A stretch of DNA of 64,000 nt from Begonia masoniana (GCA_022432975.1 CM039502.1:10391290-10455289), one strand, 5' to 3'. Counted from the stretch's first letter, positions 10,547-21,836 are shown. The notes: a model not told the origin generated them from the letters alone. Numbers and translations are program-made.

Positions 10547-11460
10547 ACTTGTGCGATCGATTTCTAATTCAAGAAAATGTTTGAGCTTTCCAAGCTCTTT
10601 CATTTGGAAGCGAACAGGCAAATTTTCCTTAGTTCGATGAATCTCTTCTTCGTCATCTCCAATGATGATCAAATCATCCACGTAAACCAACACTACTACT
10701 AGTTTTTCCTTGTCTAGTTTTCACAAACAAGCTAGAATCTGCATGTGCCAACAAATAACCACTTTTGGTCAGAAATTCGGCAATCTTGCCGTACCATGCT
10801 CTTGGTGCTTGCTTCAACCCGTAAAGTGCCTTTCTTAAGTTGCATACATAATCGGGATGAGTTCTGCTCTCAAACCCGTTTGGTTGAACCATGTATATCT
10901 CTCGATCCAACTCTCCATGCAAGAAAGTATTTTTCACATCCATCTGCCAGAGTTTCTAGTCTTTGCTGGTTGCAAGAGCTATAAGGACTCGCACAGTTGT
11001 AATCTTTGCCACTGGACTAAATGTTTCATCATAGTCAAGTCCGTACTACTGAGAGAAGCCATGAGCTACCAACCAAGCCTTGTATCGCTCAATCGATCCA
11101 TCTGGATGAGTCTTGATCTTTTAGGCCCATTTACAAGAAATTGGCTTTACTTCTCTTGGCTTCGACACAAGCTCCCATGTTTGATTCTGGTCCAATGTTA
11201 GAATCTCTTCCTCCATAGCTTTGACCAATTCAACTCTTTGAAAAGCTTTTTCAAATGTCTCTGGCTCTTTTAGACTCTCCACTCTTGCTACAGCTACATT
11301 GGCATACCTGGGATTCGGCATCCGAACTCTTGTCGATCTTCTCAGCTGTGATTGTGGACTTGTTGCTCCTTGACTTGTTTCATCTTCTTCAACTGGTCTC
11401 TGATAAATACCAGTTTGCCATGGATTCTCATTCGTTGTGTGCTCATCATCATCTTCCACC
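10547..11460 (-). pseudogene. Copia reverse transcriptase, N-terminal and palm region
   Basis: On the minus strand the RT begins in the acidic linker and the AMEEEILTLDQNQTWELV block (about 11160-11230), then CKWA. It continues through MDVKNTFLHGELDREIYM (about 10943, first catalytic Asp in the DVK position) and ALYGLKQAPRAWY. The YVDD box, in [14 protein letters not shown], is near 10680. The frame is interrupted by stops near 11040-11120 and a shift near 10690. The 3' end is cut by the Cassandra insertion, and the remaining domain is at 8833-9700. The active-site residues are present but the frame is broken. Confidence 0.87.
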
Positions 11461-11589
11461 TCTTAATGTGCTACTAGATCTTGTCGCACCCTTACAACTT
11501 GCTCCCCCATTAGTTGTAATTGATCTTCAAGAATTTTAGAATTTGGTAATTCCTCTTCGTTAGAAGACCACCACGAAGATGTTTCATTA

Positions 11590-12500
11590 AACACCACATT
11601 TTATGATACAAAGCATCTACCACTCTTTAGATCATAACATTTCCACCCTTTTCTTTGATTGTCATATCTAATGAAGATACAACGAATCGCATTCTTATTA
11701 AATTTGCTACGCAAATGATCTGGCACAAATACGTAACACACACAGCCAAAACCTAGGAAGTGACCAACTGCAGGTTTTGCATTCCACAGTTTCTCGAAGG
11801 AAGAAACAAATCCAAGTCTTGGTTGGGGAAATCGATTGATAACATAGGCTACAGTTTTTATGCACTCAGCCCAAAATCTTCCTTGGACATTCCTTCCATG
11901 TATCATACTCCGACAAATCTCTGCCAAATATCGGTTCTTCCTTTCAGCTATGCCATTTTGTTGTGGCGTATTTAGACAACTCATCTGATGGCGGATTCGA
12001 CACTGTCACAAGTATCGAGAAAACTCGTTTGACATGTATTCTCCTCCATTATCCGTGCGCAAGCATTGGATTTTCCTTCCAACTTCTCCTTCCACGACTT
12101 CTTTGAACTCCTTGAATTTTTAGAGCGTCTCATATTTTTCTTTCACGAAGAAAACCCAAACATGTCTAGAAAATTCATCAATGAATGTAACCATATATCG
12201 CATCTCGCTGATAGATGGCTGCTTTGGCTCGCCCAAAGACATCATAGTGTACTAACTCCAGTGGCATCTTCGCCTTGAACTTTGATTCTTCATACGGTAA
12301 TTGATGAGCTTTACCGTATTGACAACCCGCACACACTGTGTTTTCTCTAACTTCTAGTTGAGGAAGACCCTGGAGCATCGATTTCTTCATCATCACTTTC
12401 AACTCGTGATAACCAACGTGCCCTAACCTCACGTGCCACAGATCCGCCGTCTCATTCTTTCGAGTCTTATCTACATAAGTCATCTCTGCTGTCATTACAT
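11590..12500 (-). pseudogene. Copia integrase with GAG-pre-integrase zinc domain
   Basis: The GAG-pre-integrase region reads [13 protein letters not shown], then [14 protein letters not shown] (HHCC zinc binding, 12300-12430). The first catalytic Asp is in ELVHYDVFG and the second is in TDNGGEYMS (about 12030-12060). The Glu is in PQQNGIAERKNR (about 11950). It is followed by FWAECIKTVAYVINR and a core ending FLGFGCVCYVFVPDH. The protein inserts the cDNA copy into host DNA. It is split by a frameshift near 12180 and by stops before 11984. Confidence 0.87.
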
Positions 12501-12934
12501 AGATAGACTCGTCCTTCCATCGTTGGTGTACCCGAGATCTTCATATCTTCGTACACCTTGACATCTTGGGGGCCGAACAAGACATAACGGCCAGATGATG
12601 TCAACTGCGCCACAGATAGTAGGTTTTTCTTCATGCTGGGTACATGAAACACCTCTTGAAGCGGTACCTCGTTAGGAGCGTAACGAGACACAATGGTCTT
12701 TTTACCAATATGAGATATTGGTAACCTAGAGTTATTGGCTGTTACCACCACACGACTCCGTTTATACTCCACCATATCTTGTAGCTTTCTCTCATCACCG
12801 GTCATATGATTCGAACAACTGGAGTCGACGATCCAATATTTATTATAGTCAATTCGCCCTGGTACTGTCACTGCGAACGCCGATTCCATCTTCTTCCACA
12901 GCCAGAGATGCGATGACATCCCAATCATCATCAC
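12467..12934 (-). pseudogene. Copia aspartic protease region
   Basis: [18 protein letters not shown] matches the copia protease active site. The usual D-S-G is D-S-S here, so the glycine is replaced by serine. It is followed by [10 protein letters not shown] and [17 protein letters not shown], which are typical of the region. The open stretch of 155 codons is bounded by frameshifts to gag (upstream) and to the integrase (downstream). Confidence 0.85.
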
Positions 12935-12965
12935 TTGATTTTTTTTTTGAGGTCACTGTGTTTCC

Positions 12966-13802
12966 TTAGGCATTTCTTTTCTTGGACCAACAATCTTTTG
13001 CCATGTGGCCCTTCTTCCCGCAGTTGTGGTTGTTACCATCAAACCTCTTGTTTTGCCTGGATGAATTACTTCGATTTTCATTCTTCTGAGCTCCCCCTGA
13101 CCAAGGGTTCCCATGATGATATGCCTTGTCATCATTCTTCCATGATCCTTTGCCACCATTCGGTTTAGACCACTCTTTGTTCTTCTTGACAAAGAGTGCT
13201 TCTTCCTCACTCTTCCATGAGCTTCCACTAATCTCTTTGGCCATCGCTTCTTGGTCAGATAGTAGATTTTCAAAATTCACTAACGACGATTGAGTAGGCC
13301 ACCCTTGTATGGAAGCAACAAAGCCACCGTACCTTGGATTCAAACCATAAATGATAATTCTTCTCATTCTTGGTTCCTTGATTTTGGCTTTAGGATCCAG
13401 CTCAGAAATTTCTTGACACAAGGTCTTATGAAAGTACTGATTGATCGTCATATCATGCTGCTTGATAGATAACAACTCATTTTCGAGGAGTTGCAATCTC
13501 ATGTCATTTTTCCGTGAGAAGAGTGCTTTAAAAGTGTCCCAAGCTGATTTCGGCGTTTCAGCTTGCCTAATGTGCTCTAGCATTTCCTCATCTACTGTGC
13601 TCTTCATTGCGAACATGGCCTTTCCTGCCTTAATCCTCCACTTCCGGGCGTTATTTTCATCTGTTGGGACCGTGGTTTCATTACCACCAATGATGTCCCA
13701 CAGATCCTGACCTTGCAAGTATGACTTCATGCACGTTGCCCATGTGTAATAATTTGTGTTGGTGAGTTTCTTGATACCTCCTACAACTTGAAGATCACTC
13801 AT
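12966..13802 (-). CDS. Copia gag (capsid) with zinc knuckle
   Basis: This is a 278-residue open frame starting MSDLQVVGGIKKLTNTNYYTW (N-terminal gag block with the conserved NYxxW). It continues with MLEHIRQAETPKSAWDTF, LLENELLSIKQ and MRRIIIYGLNPRY, which is the UBN2-type capsid. A zinc knuckle, CGKKGHMAKDC, is near residue 260. The first cysteine of the knuckle appears to be missing or altered (NHNCGKKGH). Gag packages the element RNA in virus-like particles. This is the longest intact frame of this element, and the primer-binding site lies about 190 bp upstream. Confidence 0.88.
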   Translation of the reverse strand: MSDLQVVGGIKKLTNTNYYTWATCMKSYLQGQDLWDIIGGNETTVPTDENNARKWRIKAGKAMFAMKSTVDEEMLEHIRQAETPKSAWDTFKALFSRKNDMRLQLLENELLSIKQHDMTINQYFHKTLCQEISELDPKAKIKEPRMRRIIIYGLNPRYGGFVASIQGWPTQSSLVNFENLLSDQEAMAKEISGSSWKSEEEALFVKKNKEWSKPNGGKGSWKNDDKAYHHGNPWSGGAQKNENRSNSSRQNKRFDGNNHNCGKKGHMAKDCWSKKRNA

Positions 13803-13992
13803 TGTTTTGGCAGAACTTCGACACTACCAAACAAATTTTTGACTCTAAACTTTTAGAATCTCTCACCACTCACAACACAAAAACACTCCCTAAATAATCT
13901 CTAAAAAAATTTCCGATGTAGAAGATTAGTTAAAAACCACAACCACAGAGCATACTAAATTTAAAGAAATCACCCGGGCTTTGATACCATTT

Positions 13993-14321
13993 TGTTGAAC
14001 ACAATAAAAAAGAAAATATATATAAGAAAATACTACACAAGCCAAACGCTTTGTCTTTATTTTTTTGCACTCACTTTCTCTCACGGAGGTTTGGATTTTG
14101 TAAATGGGATACATTTCCTTTCATCAGGAACTCTCTATTTATAGAGAGATTTCAGAAAGAGATTTCAATTTTTTTTCTGTATTTCATTTATTACACGCAT
14201 AAGTAAAATTGAAATTCTCTTCTTCATAAATGACGTGTGTCCAATGCAGAAGTAAGATTGAAATTTTCTTCTACACCTTATTAATTTTTTTTTGTTTGTT
14301 GGACGGCAATGAATGTCAACA
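13993..14321 (-). repeat. 5' LTR of the copia element
   Basis: In minus orientation it starts TGTTGACATTC at 14321 and ends GTTCAACA at 13993. It is followed within a few bases by the tRNA-Met primer-binding site TGGTATCAAAGCC. It is adjacent to the GGCAG duplication at 14322-14326. Confidence 0.9.
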
Positions 14322-14645
14322 GGCAGTGGTAGAATAGCACACTATCTGTGGCAGTAGAGCCTCCGAAAGAGATGCATACATCCAGCTAAGTAGTAGCTTG
14401 TCATATCTCTGCCAAAGTGAGAAGGCAGGATTGGGTTATAAAAAAGCAAAGTCGATAAATGGTGAGGGAGGGGGAGTTGATCCATCAAGGAAGGATTCAA
14501 GGCCATTTGCAATTAGCAATTGATTCTTTCATACTAAATAGTTTGAAGAATCCAACTTAAGAGAGAGTGGTTGTTGTGTTGCAGGCAGAGGGGGCAAGGT
14601 TGACGAAGAATGAGGGGGAGTAGTTGTGCTTCTCGATGAGGCCAT
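14322..14645 (-). pseudogene. Older copia gag, N-terminal fragment
   Basis: The ATG is at 14645-14643. Translation gives MASSRSTTTPPHSSS, then QPLSLKLDSSNYLV, a stop in place of the conserved Trp, then NQLLIANGLESFLDG, LWQRYDKLLLSWMYASLSEA and LLPQIV. That is the N-terminal half of a copia gag, and it continues at 8555 after the younger copia insertion. The N-terminal LKLDSSNYLVW context shows the start is likely correct. I could not find its LTR or primer-binding site upstream. Confidence 0.82.
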
Positions 14646-15774
14646 TTCATAACTTCTTCTTCACCCATATCCACTTCCCCTTGATGTGCTGCATCTTGTT
14701 TACTTTCTTACTTTCTTAGATTTCCACTTGCTCTCAAGTCATATAAGGCTTTACCCAAACTTTGGTCTCCAGTAGTGCACGTTATATTAATGCTCCCGAG
14801 ATCTTTCAACTTAGATGTCACATATCTCAGGGTTTGCTCCTATGATAAATGGTAAATTGATGTGTAGCTTCTTCAAAATCTCTAAAAATTTAGCAAACTG
14901 GTTTTTAAATTTTGCTTTCAATGACCTCTGAAGAAATGGTGGTGGAGGATAAGTGGAAGAGTTAATGAACTTGCCTCTAGCATTATTTTTGACTTCTCTT
15001 CAACCTTCGTTTTTTGGCCTTCGGCTTCTTTCTCTTTGTTGAACAGCCGACGATGGCTTAATTTTTTTTTTTTTTTTTCAAATTTGATTACGATTTACAC
15101 TTTTAATTCAAATTGCATTGTAAGTGCTCTTTCCCTTTTCTCCTGAGATTTTGTTTTGTGTTTCCTGTTAAAGACCCTTGTGGTCGACTATTTATAACAT
15201 TAGTCAATTGTCTCATTCGAATTTCAAGATTTCTGATCGAAGCAGAGTAGCTCTGAGGCTACGTCCTTATTTCATTCATGAACTAATTAATGTTTGGTGG
15301 TGCTTCTGATGTAAATCTTGGTGAAGGCATTTGCCTTAAAAATGATGGATTCTCTTGAAAATTACTGCACAAAAAAATTGAGTGATTTAATAGTTTGAGT
15401 TCTGGTTATTCTGTTGCATGTTGTAATTTATCACATATTGCACAACCGAAAAATATCAGGATTTGAAGCCCTTTCAGCAACTCAAGGTGAGGAAATTGTC
15501 ATAATAATTTCTTAAAATTTTCCTACACCTCGCATGAAGATTCTGAATCCAATTGCAGAAATGAAGTAATTTCATTAGCTAGTGGGAAATATTTTGCTAA
15601 ACATTTCTAAGCTAGATGAAGTTAGGAGGTAGTGAAATAAGCGGACTTTTTGCCTGGTTCTTGAGTGAGAAAGGGAAGAGTGGCAGCCTCATCCTTGTCG
15701 GGACTTATGAAAGCCCTTAAAATTGATTGTATATGAAATTTCTAGGAAATTAGACTGTCAATTGGTAAACCCCC
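14646..15774. other. No gene recognised
   Basis: AT-rich sequence with a T-run at 15061-15079. It may contain the 5' leader of the older copia element, but no LTR, primer-binding site or coding frame could be supported. Confidence 0.4.
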
Positions 15775-15789
15775 TGTGGCAGCCCAGCC

Positions 15790-16010
15790 CTTTTCCCCGA
15801 CTGGCCCTGCACGACCCGGCCCACCGAAGTGAAACCGAACCGCCAGCCCAACCCTTTTCCACGGTTGGCACTGCACTCACAGAACTTTTCCCCCCTGGAG
15901 CAGGGAATTTTATGCCTTTCCCACCACTCGAACCCAGGACCTCCACGATATAATCCATGGGCTACAAGAGGTGGTACCACTTGAGCTACTCCCCAACCCC
16001 GTAGGGCCGT
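15790..16010 (-). repeat. tRNA-derived SINE-like segment
   Basis: On the minus strand, from about 16005, GGGGAGTAGCTCAAGTGG fits a Pol III box A. About 50 bp downstream, GGTCCTGGGTTCGAGTGG fits a box B. The sequence then runs into GC-rich non-tRNA DNA. This is the usual architecture of plant SINEs with a tRNA-like head. The 3' boundary and target-site duplication are not clear, and the segment lies inside the presumed LTR E. Confidence 0.55.
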
Positions 16011-16107
16011 CACAGGACATGACTTTACATTGACATAACCTTGACCTAAGCCCTCGTATTTTCGCATAAAATTTTTCATTTTTACTTAACACTTTAAAAG
16101 AAAACAG

Positions 16108-16230
16108 ACTTAGACAATTGACCCACCTCTAACAACCTTTAGGGTCTAACTTAGACAATTGACCCACCTCTAACAACCTTTAGGGTCTAACTTAGATAAT
16201 TGACCCACCTCTAACAACCTTTAGGGTCTA
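16108..16230. repeat. Tandem repeat, 41 bp x 3
   Basis: Three consecutive copies of a 41-bp unit beginning ACTTAGACAATTGACCCACC. The third copy has one change (ACTTAGATAATTG). The near identity indicates a recent local expansion within LTR E. Confidence 0.9.
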
Positions 16231-17006
16231 ACCTTGACTTAAACATTTGAGCGTAAAACATTTCGACTTTTAAAACATTTAAAACTAGACTAAAACCATT
16301 AATAACTTAAACCAATTGACAATTAAAGTAAGATCAATTAAAACAAATCACTCATTTGTCGATCATCAAAACAAGACACTAATATAACCTATACTTTCGG
16401 GAAGAACTCAAGAAAACGAACTGCATGGATCGCTCTAAAAAGCGAGCGTATCCTTACCTGTTTTAAAATAACCAAACAGTTCAAAATAACCAAACAATCC
16501 AGTATATTCTCCAAAATAAAGACTTCACATTTTAGGCATTCTACTACCACATCATACACATCAAAAACTCTACTCTCAGACGTTTTTCTATCAAAACCAA
16601 TCGATCCACATACGTAACATTTTCATACTTTCATTCATCACATCTCTATACACATACACAAAACTTCCAAATCATTCCTAAACAAAATAGACTCCTAACT
16701 CATACCAACCACGGACACATACTAACCACGGTCGGAATCGCCCTAACAATATTGCCGGGTTGCCACCATGGTCGTACTCCTCCAACTGCGTCCATGATCC
16801 TAGCATGCTCATGAAATCTCACCGTACCTGTTCTTCTGCACCTACATCACATAACTCAAACTATAAGCCTAATGCTTAGCAAGTAGTGACTATATGAATT
16901 TAAAACATTTTGCTTAACATATGGAGTTTCTACTGTTTCGTTTCTGTCTTATTCTTACACATTCTTTATCTTATTACTGGGTGCTTCTTTACGTGCTAGA
17001 TCAAGG

Positions 17007-17160
17007 TGACACACCTCACGGTCCACCTCACGGGACGGCCAACCTCGACCTAGAAAAGTGACACACCTCACGGTCCACCTCTCCGGACGGCCACTCACAT
17101 AAAGCGGGGGAAAAGGAGTCACACCTCACGGTCCACCTCACGGGACGGTCAACCTCAACC
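17007..17160. repeat. Degenerate tandem repeat, about 52-60 bp x 3
   Basis: CACACCTCACGGTCCACCTC recurs three times, each time followed by GGACGG(C/T)CAACCTC or a variant. The copies are separated by unequal spacers. It lies within LTR E. Confidence 0.8.
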
Positions 17161-18640
17161 CCACCTTCCATTCTTTCTTACGTACTTTATCGTTTCGTTC
17201 TCAACATTTCACATCCTACTGTATCATTTTGTAAAAGCATGGAAATTCGTTTTCGTTTCGTTTTTGTATCGTAAAACCATGATGCGTGCTCTACTATACC
17301 TAAAAACATAAAACACACATGCATACAAACCTACCGAACTGTGATGTAGGCCCGAAGGAAAATGCACTTACGTACACTACTTATCTGGCGTCCTTAGCAA
17401 TTTGTCTCTATCTGAAACCTTAACCGTGGAACCTGAAAAACCTAAATATCAAAATATTGCATTAGAACTCGCTCGGCATAACTAAACTCTCATTTTGTGA
17501 AAACATCTTAAACTACTATTTCTAGCCTAATTCAACTAAAATCTAACTAAACGGGCCACTATTTTGGGTTTGGTAAAACCGACCCGAAACTTCGAACGCG
17601 CGTAACTTTTGCGTCGGATATCGGAATCGAACGATTCCAGCGGCCACATACTCCTCTAATAACCTATTTTAATCTGCCAAAAGGAATTTCAAAACAAACG
17701 ACCGTAGCTAGGTCAAATCAGGCAAAACCCGATTATGCCCTTTCCCGGAATTTTCCCCCTTTCCAATTTTTCATCAAATTCCACCTATTTCCTCACCAAT
17801 CGACCACATATACCCTCAATTAGAATAATCTAACCTAAAATCGAAGTTTCCAATTAAGAAAACCCGAGGCTCCAAAACACTCGGTTTTTCACTAAATCCG
17901 AACCTACCATTGCTCGGCAACCATTGCCAGCACCGAGCTCGGCTACTTGACACCGAGAGCAACCAGAAACGGTCGGCAATCGGAGCCCAATCAAGCTCAG
18001 CGATCCACGGCCACAACCAAGCAAGAAACAGGGGAAAACCGAACCAAAACAGGGGGAAACCGAGCCTTACCGGTCGGGTTCCGCTCGGAGTCAGCCGGAA
18101 TCACCACGTCGCCGGCGTCTGGTCGGCGAGGGTCGAAAACCGTCGGTGAATCGTCGCGCGTCTCTTCCTCTCTCGGCGTCGGGCTCGCACAGGGGAATGG
18201 CTTCATCGTGAAGCCATTCAATTTTTATAAAAATTGTTTTTATAAAAATTATATAATTTTTACTTATTAATTTACTTAAATACCCTTAACTCAATTCTAT
18301 GCTTAATTCTTTAATTAGTCTATCAATTCGGTTTTTCTGCAGTTTTCTTATTTCTCCAAATATTCCAATTTAATCTTAGAGTTCTAACAAAACTCACCGT
18401 TCACAAAACGGACTTATTTTGCTATTTTTATGAATTAACATACTAAAAGGGTAAAACGGGAACTCTAGCATTACTCTTTTCAATTTGGGTTTCTAAAATT
18501 TCACTTATTCCTCTAAAAATTCCAGTAAATTTCTAGGACTGTAAGGAAACATCCCGCTCAAGAAAATACTTTAATTTGCTATTTACGAAAATAACCTAAG
18601 AAATTAGAAAATCCTAAGATCCGAAAACCCGGGCGTTACA

Positions 18641-18812
18641 CCCCCAAATTGCACTGAAGTCTAGATCATATGTCGGCTTCAATTCTGACGCAGCGGGATG
18701 CGGAAAGAATCAAGAACACTCTACAAAGAGAAACCGAAAACCCAAGTTTTCCAAAACAAAATTTCAATAATGCAAAAGATCCTTAATTTCGACTTACATC
18801 CAAAATAAATAC
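18641..18812. other. Short spacer between LTR E and the gypsy element
   Basis: No coding sequence is recognised in these ~170 bp. They separate the CCCCC duplication of LTR E from the lower gypsy LTR. Confidence 0.4.
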
Positions 18813-19060
18813 CTACGATTAAATTAACAAAATTCTATTAAAATTAAATAAAGCAGGAAATATTAGATAGAATCTTGGGCTGTCAGTTTGAGGGCCAAAA
18901 CGTAGGATTTTAGGCTCGAGAAGGGTTGGTCCTGGGTTTACCCTGTCACAAGTTGTGGGCCTCTACGAGAGTTTTGATTTGATATCTTGTACGAAAAATT
19001 TTGATACTCGTAGTAACAGTTATGACCCTTTAAAGTTAGGGAGGTCACTAATCCCCATCA
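18813..19060 (-). repeat. 3' LTR of the gypsy element
   Basis: It aligns end to end with 25875-26122. Shared blocks include AGCAGGAAATATTAGATAG and TTTGATTTGATATCTTGTAC. Related sequence also occurs as a remnant at about 46205-46390. Confidence 0.88.
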
Positions 19061-19990
19061 TTCTCTCCCACCATAGAAAAACTCGACCTCAAGTTTGCTA
19101 TTGTACGCAAACTTTGCTTGAGGTAGAGCTATGTCCCATTGCTTGGGCTTGTCTGTGCATATGCTCCTGAGTAAATTTCCCACGTTCTATTTGTAACTTC
19201 CGTTTGACCATCTGTTTGAGGGTGGGGAGTAGTACTGTAGTTAAGGGAAGAGTCAAACATCTTCCATAGGGTCTTCCAGAAATGGCTGAGGAACTTGCTA
19301 TCTCGATCAGGCGCAATAGATTTTGGCACCCTTTGTAAGCGCACAACTTCTTTGAAGAATAACCGAGCTACGTTTTGTGCATCAGCGACCTTCCTGCAGG
19401 GAATAGAGTGTGACATTTTAGAAAACCTGTCAACCTCCACAAAGATAGAGTCGAATCCCCGTTGTGTTTGAGGTAATCCAAGAACGAAGTCCATAGAAAG
19501 ATCCTCCCAAATGTTCTCTGGCACGGGTAGTGGCATGTAGAGCCTCGTATTTTGTGACTGTCTCTTTGCCGTTTAACAGACGTAACACTTCTGTACCACT
19601 CTACCGATCTCTTGGCGTTGGTGGGGCCAATAGAATCGCTTGCTAACTGCGACCAAAGTTTTGTCTCGGCCCAAATGCCCTGCTAGACCCCCTCTATGCA
19701 AATCTCGAATGACTTTCTCTTGTAAAGATGATTGTGGAAGACATAGCTGGTTGCCTTTCAACAGAAAACCGTCATGTATGTGATAATCCTCACCAGGTTG
19801 TCCGCCGCTGCACCTGTCCCAAATCTCCATAAATTTTGGATCTGTTTGATATATGTCTTTCAAACACTCAAACCCCACGATTTCATTGGCTAACGTCACC
19901 ATTAGCGTTACTCTTCTGCTCAACGCGTTAGCCACTTTATTTTGAACGCCCGCCTTATGTCGTAGCTTGAACGGAAACTTCTGCAAAAAC
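19061..19990 (-). pseudogene. Gypsy integrase (zinc domain and core; C-terminus missing)
   Basis: The H2C2-type zinc domain reads LHRGGLAGHLGRDKT, then FYWPHQRQE and CYVC. The core includes [13 protein letters not shown] (first Asp), [15 protein letters not shown] (second Asp region) and [13 protein letters not shown] (Glu). The frame stops near 19129 and the polypurine tract begins about 50 bp later, so the integrase C-terminal domain and any chromodomain are deleted. Two frames (19129-19536 and 19573-19986) are separated by a stop. Confidence 0.87.
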
Positions 19991-21060
19991 TAAACCCACC
20001 TGGCATACATATCTTTGCTGATGCGTGTCTGATTGTTTAAGTTTTTAAGAGCGTCACAATCAGAAAATAAAACGAACTCCTTTTCGACCAGATAATGTTC
20101 CCACGTTCGCAAGGCGCGTACAACTGCATAAAACTCTTTATCGTATGTGCTCCACGTGCGTCTAGCATGACACAATTTTTTGCTGAAGAACGAAATCGGT
20201 CATTTTTCTTGGGATAAAACAGCTCCAATACCTACACTATTGGCATCACAATCAACTTCAAACAATTTATCAAAATCAGAAAGAGCTAATACCAGGCCTG
20301 TACAAAGCTTCTCCTTTAACAATGTAAAACTCGCTTCGGCTTCGTCTACCCATTGAAATTTGCCTTTCTTTAGGCACTCTGTAAGAGGTGCTGCAACGGA
20401 GCTGAAATGCTTAATCAACCGACGATAAAAACTGGCCAACCTGAGCAAACTTCTCAATTCGGTCACTGATTTTGGCATAGGCCACTCTCTGATGGCCCTA
20501 ATCTTTTCCTCGTCAACTTGAATGTCTTCTGTACCAATAATAAATCCGAGAATAACAATTTTTGAATGACAAAATTGCACTTCTTCAAATTGATAAATAG
20601 CTTGTTGGCTTGCAGGATGCTTAGAACTTCTCGCAAATGCGTCAGATGCTTCTCCTCAGTCTTACTATAGATTAGAATATCATCAAAATAGACAACAATA
20701 GATCTTCCAATATACGCATGAATGTACTGGGTGCGTTTGACAACCCGAATGGATGACTAGGCACTCGTACAACCCTTCTCTCGTTTTGAAGGCTGTTTTC
20801 CACTCGTCGCTGGGTCGAATTCTAATATGGTTATATCTGCTCCTCAGATCAATTTTGCTAAATATACGAGCTCTGCTTAATCGGTCTAACATATCTTCCA
20901 TTCGAGGGATTGGAAATTTGTATCCGATTGTAATCTTATTGATCGCTCTGCTGTCTACCACATTCTTCAGCTTCCGTCTTTCTTTGGAGTTAGCAAGGTA
21001 GGAACAGCGCATGAGCTCATGCTCTCTCTGATATGCCCTTTTTCTAGGAGCTCTTTCACC
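19990..21060 (-). pseudogene. Gypsy reverse transcriptase and RNase H
   Basis: RT blocks on the minus strand, in order: [17 protein letters not shown], then [30 protein letters not shown] (catalytic Asp) and [15 protein letters not shown]. The catalytic YFDD in [14 protein letters not shown] is near 20665-20690. The thumb and connection read [20 protein letters not shown] and [11 protein letters not shown]. RNase H starts with [19 protein letters not shown] and continues ARRTWSTYDKEFYAVVRAL. At least three frameshifts separate the pieces. Confidence 0.87.
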
Positions 21061-21084
21061 TTTTGTTGGAGAATTTCACTCTCC

Positions 21085-21835
21085 TTAGGACTCATCCGGT
21101 AATGAGATAAATTCAGTAAAATGGCCCCCTGGAATCAAGTCAATGTGATGTTGAATGTCCCTCATAGGTGGCAAACCATTCAGCAACTCCTCAGGAACGA
21201 GGTCAGCAAACTCTTCCAATAACATGCTGACTTCTCGGGGTAGTTCGACCATCGACTGATCGTCATCAACCACCAAAATCTGCTGCATAATTAGTGCATA
21301 AGCTTCCTGAGATTCTTTAATCGCCTCCTCCATTTCGTGATCAGTCTGAGTAATAGTAAAGAAAGATTGTCCCTCCACTTTAGTCCCTCCACTTTAGAAG
21401 TTTTGGGGCGGTTCTTTACTTTTAGAGGAAGTAAGGTGAACTTCATCTTGTCCTTTTTCAATCTGTAGATGTTCTCCCTGCCTACATGTTGAGCATCCAC
21501 GTCAAACTGCCACGGTATACCAAACAGAAGGTGACATGCATCCATATCGACGATATCACAGTATACTTCATCCGTATATTTACCGATAGAAAATGGTACC
21601 TTGCAGCGTTCTCTCACTTGAATCTTCTCACCTGCCTTGATCCATCCAATCTAGTATGAGGTAGGATGCTTCTCAATTGGTAATCGTAAAATGTCTACAG
21701 CTTCTCTGCCAATAATATTCTCGCAACTACCACTGTCAATGATCAAATCAAAGAGCCGACCATTAATAGTACATTTTGTGCTAAATAATTCATGTCTCTG
21801 GGAGTAATCTTTTTGCTTAGGAGTGAGCATCAATT
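21085..21835 (-). pseudogene. Gypsy aspartic protease and linker to RT
   Basis: FDLIIDSGSCENIIG carries the D-S-G protease triad (21651-21833). It is followed by LLFGIPWQFDVDAQHVGREN and the LPLKV region. The linker includes EELLNGLPPMRDIQHHID, then a phenylalanine-type FTEF block that precedes RT. Frames overlap but are shifted. Confidence 0.85.
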
Positions 21836-21836
21836 T

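Larger units (their letters stand above)
8556..14321 (-). mobile_element. Ty1-copia retrotransposon, full structure, hosting a Cassandra TRIM
   Basis: This is a 5.77-kb element on the minus strand with LTRs at 8556-8880 and 13993-14321, starting TGTTGACATTC and ending GTTCAACA. A perfect 5-bp target-site duplication, GGCAG, lies at 8551-8555 and 14322-14326. The primer-binding site TGGTATCAAAGCC, complementary to tRNA-Met, lies just inside the upper LTR (about 13975-13990). A polypurine tract, GAAGGGGAA, abuts the lower LTR. Domain order is gag, protease, integrase, RT, RNase H, as in copia. Scattered stops and frameshifts, plus the Cassandra insertion at 9701-10546 in the RT/RNase H region, make it non-autonomous. 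The LTR and RNase H resemble those of the truncated copy at 40580-41340. Confidence 0.92.
15775..18640 (-). mobile_element. Long solo LTR (E), gypsy-type ends
   Basis: On the minus strand it starts TGTAACGCCCGGG at 18640 and ends GGCTGCCACA at 15775. It is flanked by CCCCC on both sides (15770-15774 and 18641-18645), a 5-bp duplication but of low complexity. Its interior is related to solo LTR B: compare AACGAACTGCATGGAT near 16416 with the same stretch near 50456. It has no coding capacity. It contains tandem repeats at 16108 and about 17007, and a tRNA-like SINE segment near its 3' end. Ends and length (2.9 kb) resemble the long LTRs of chromovirus-type gypsy elements, which is an inference. 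Confidence 0.6.

Noticed and set aside
10085..10693. 202-codon minus-strand frame joining RT to downstream sequence
   Set aside because: Only the first ~48 codons (to EIDRT) are copia RT. The rest is antisense Cassandra LTR sequence.
13926..14114. 62-codon minus-strand frame at the copia LTR
   Set aside because: It is LTR sequence. The same reading occurs at 8560-8683 because the LTRs are repeated.
15750..16079. 109-codon minus-strand frame
   Set aside because: It overlaps the tRNA-like SINE segment and the GC-rich end of LTR E. There is no protein domain, and two other frames are equally open.
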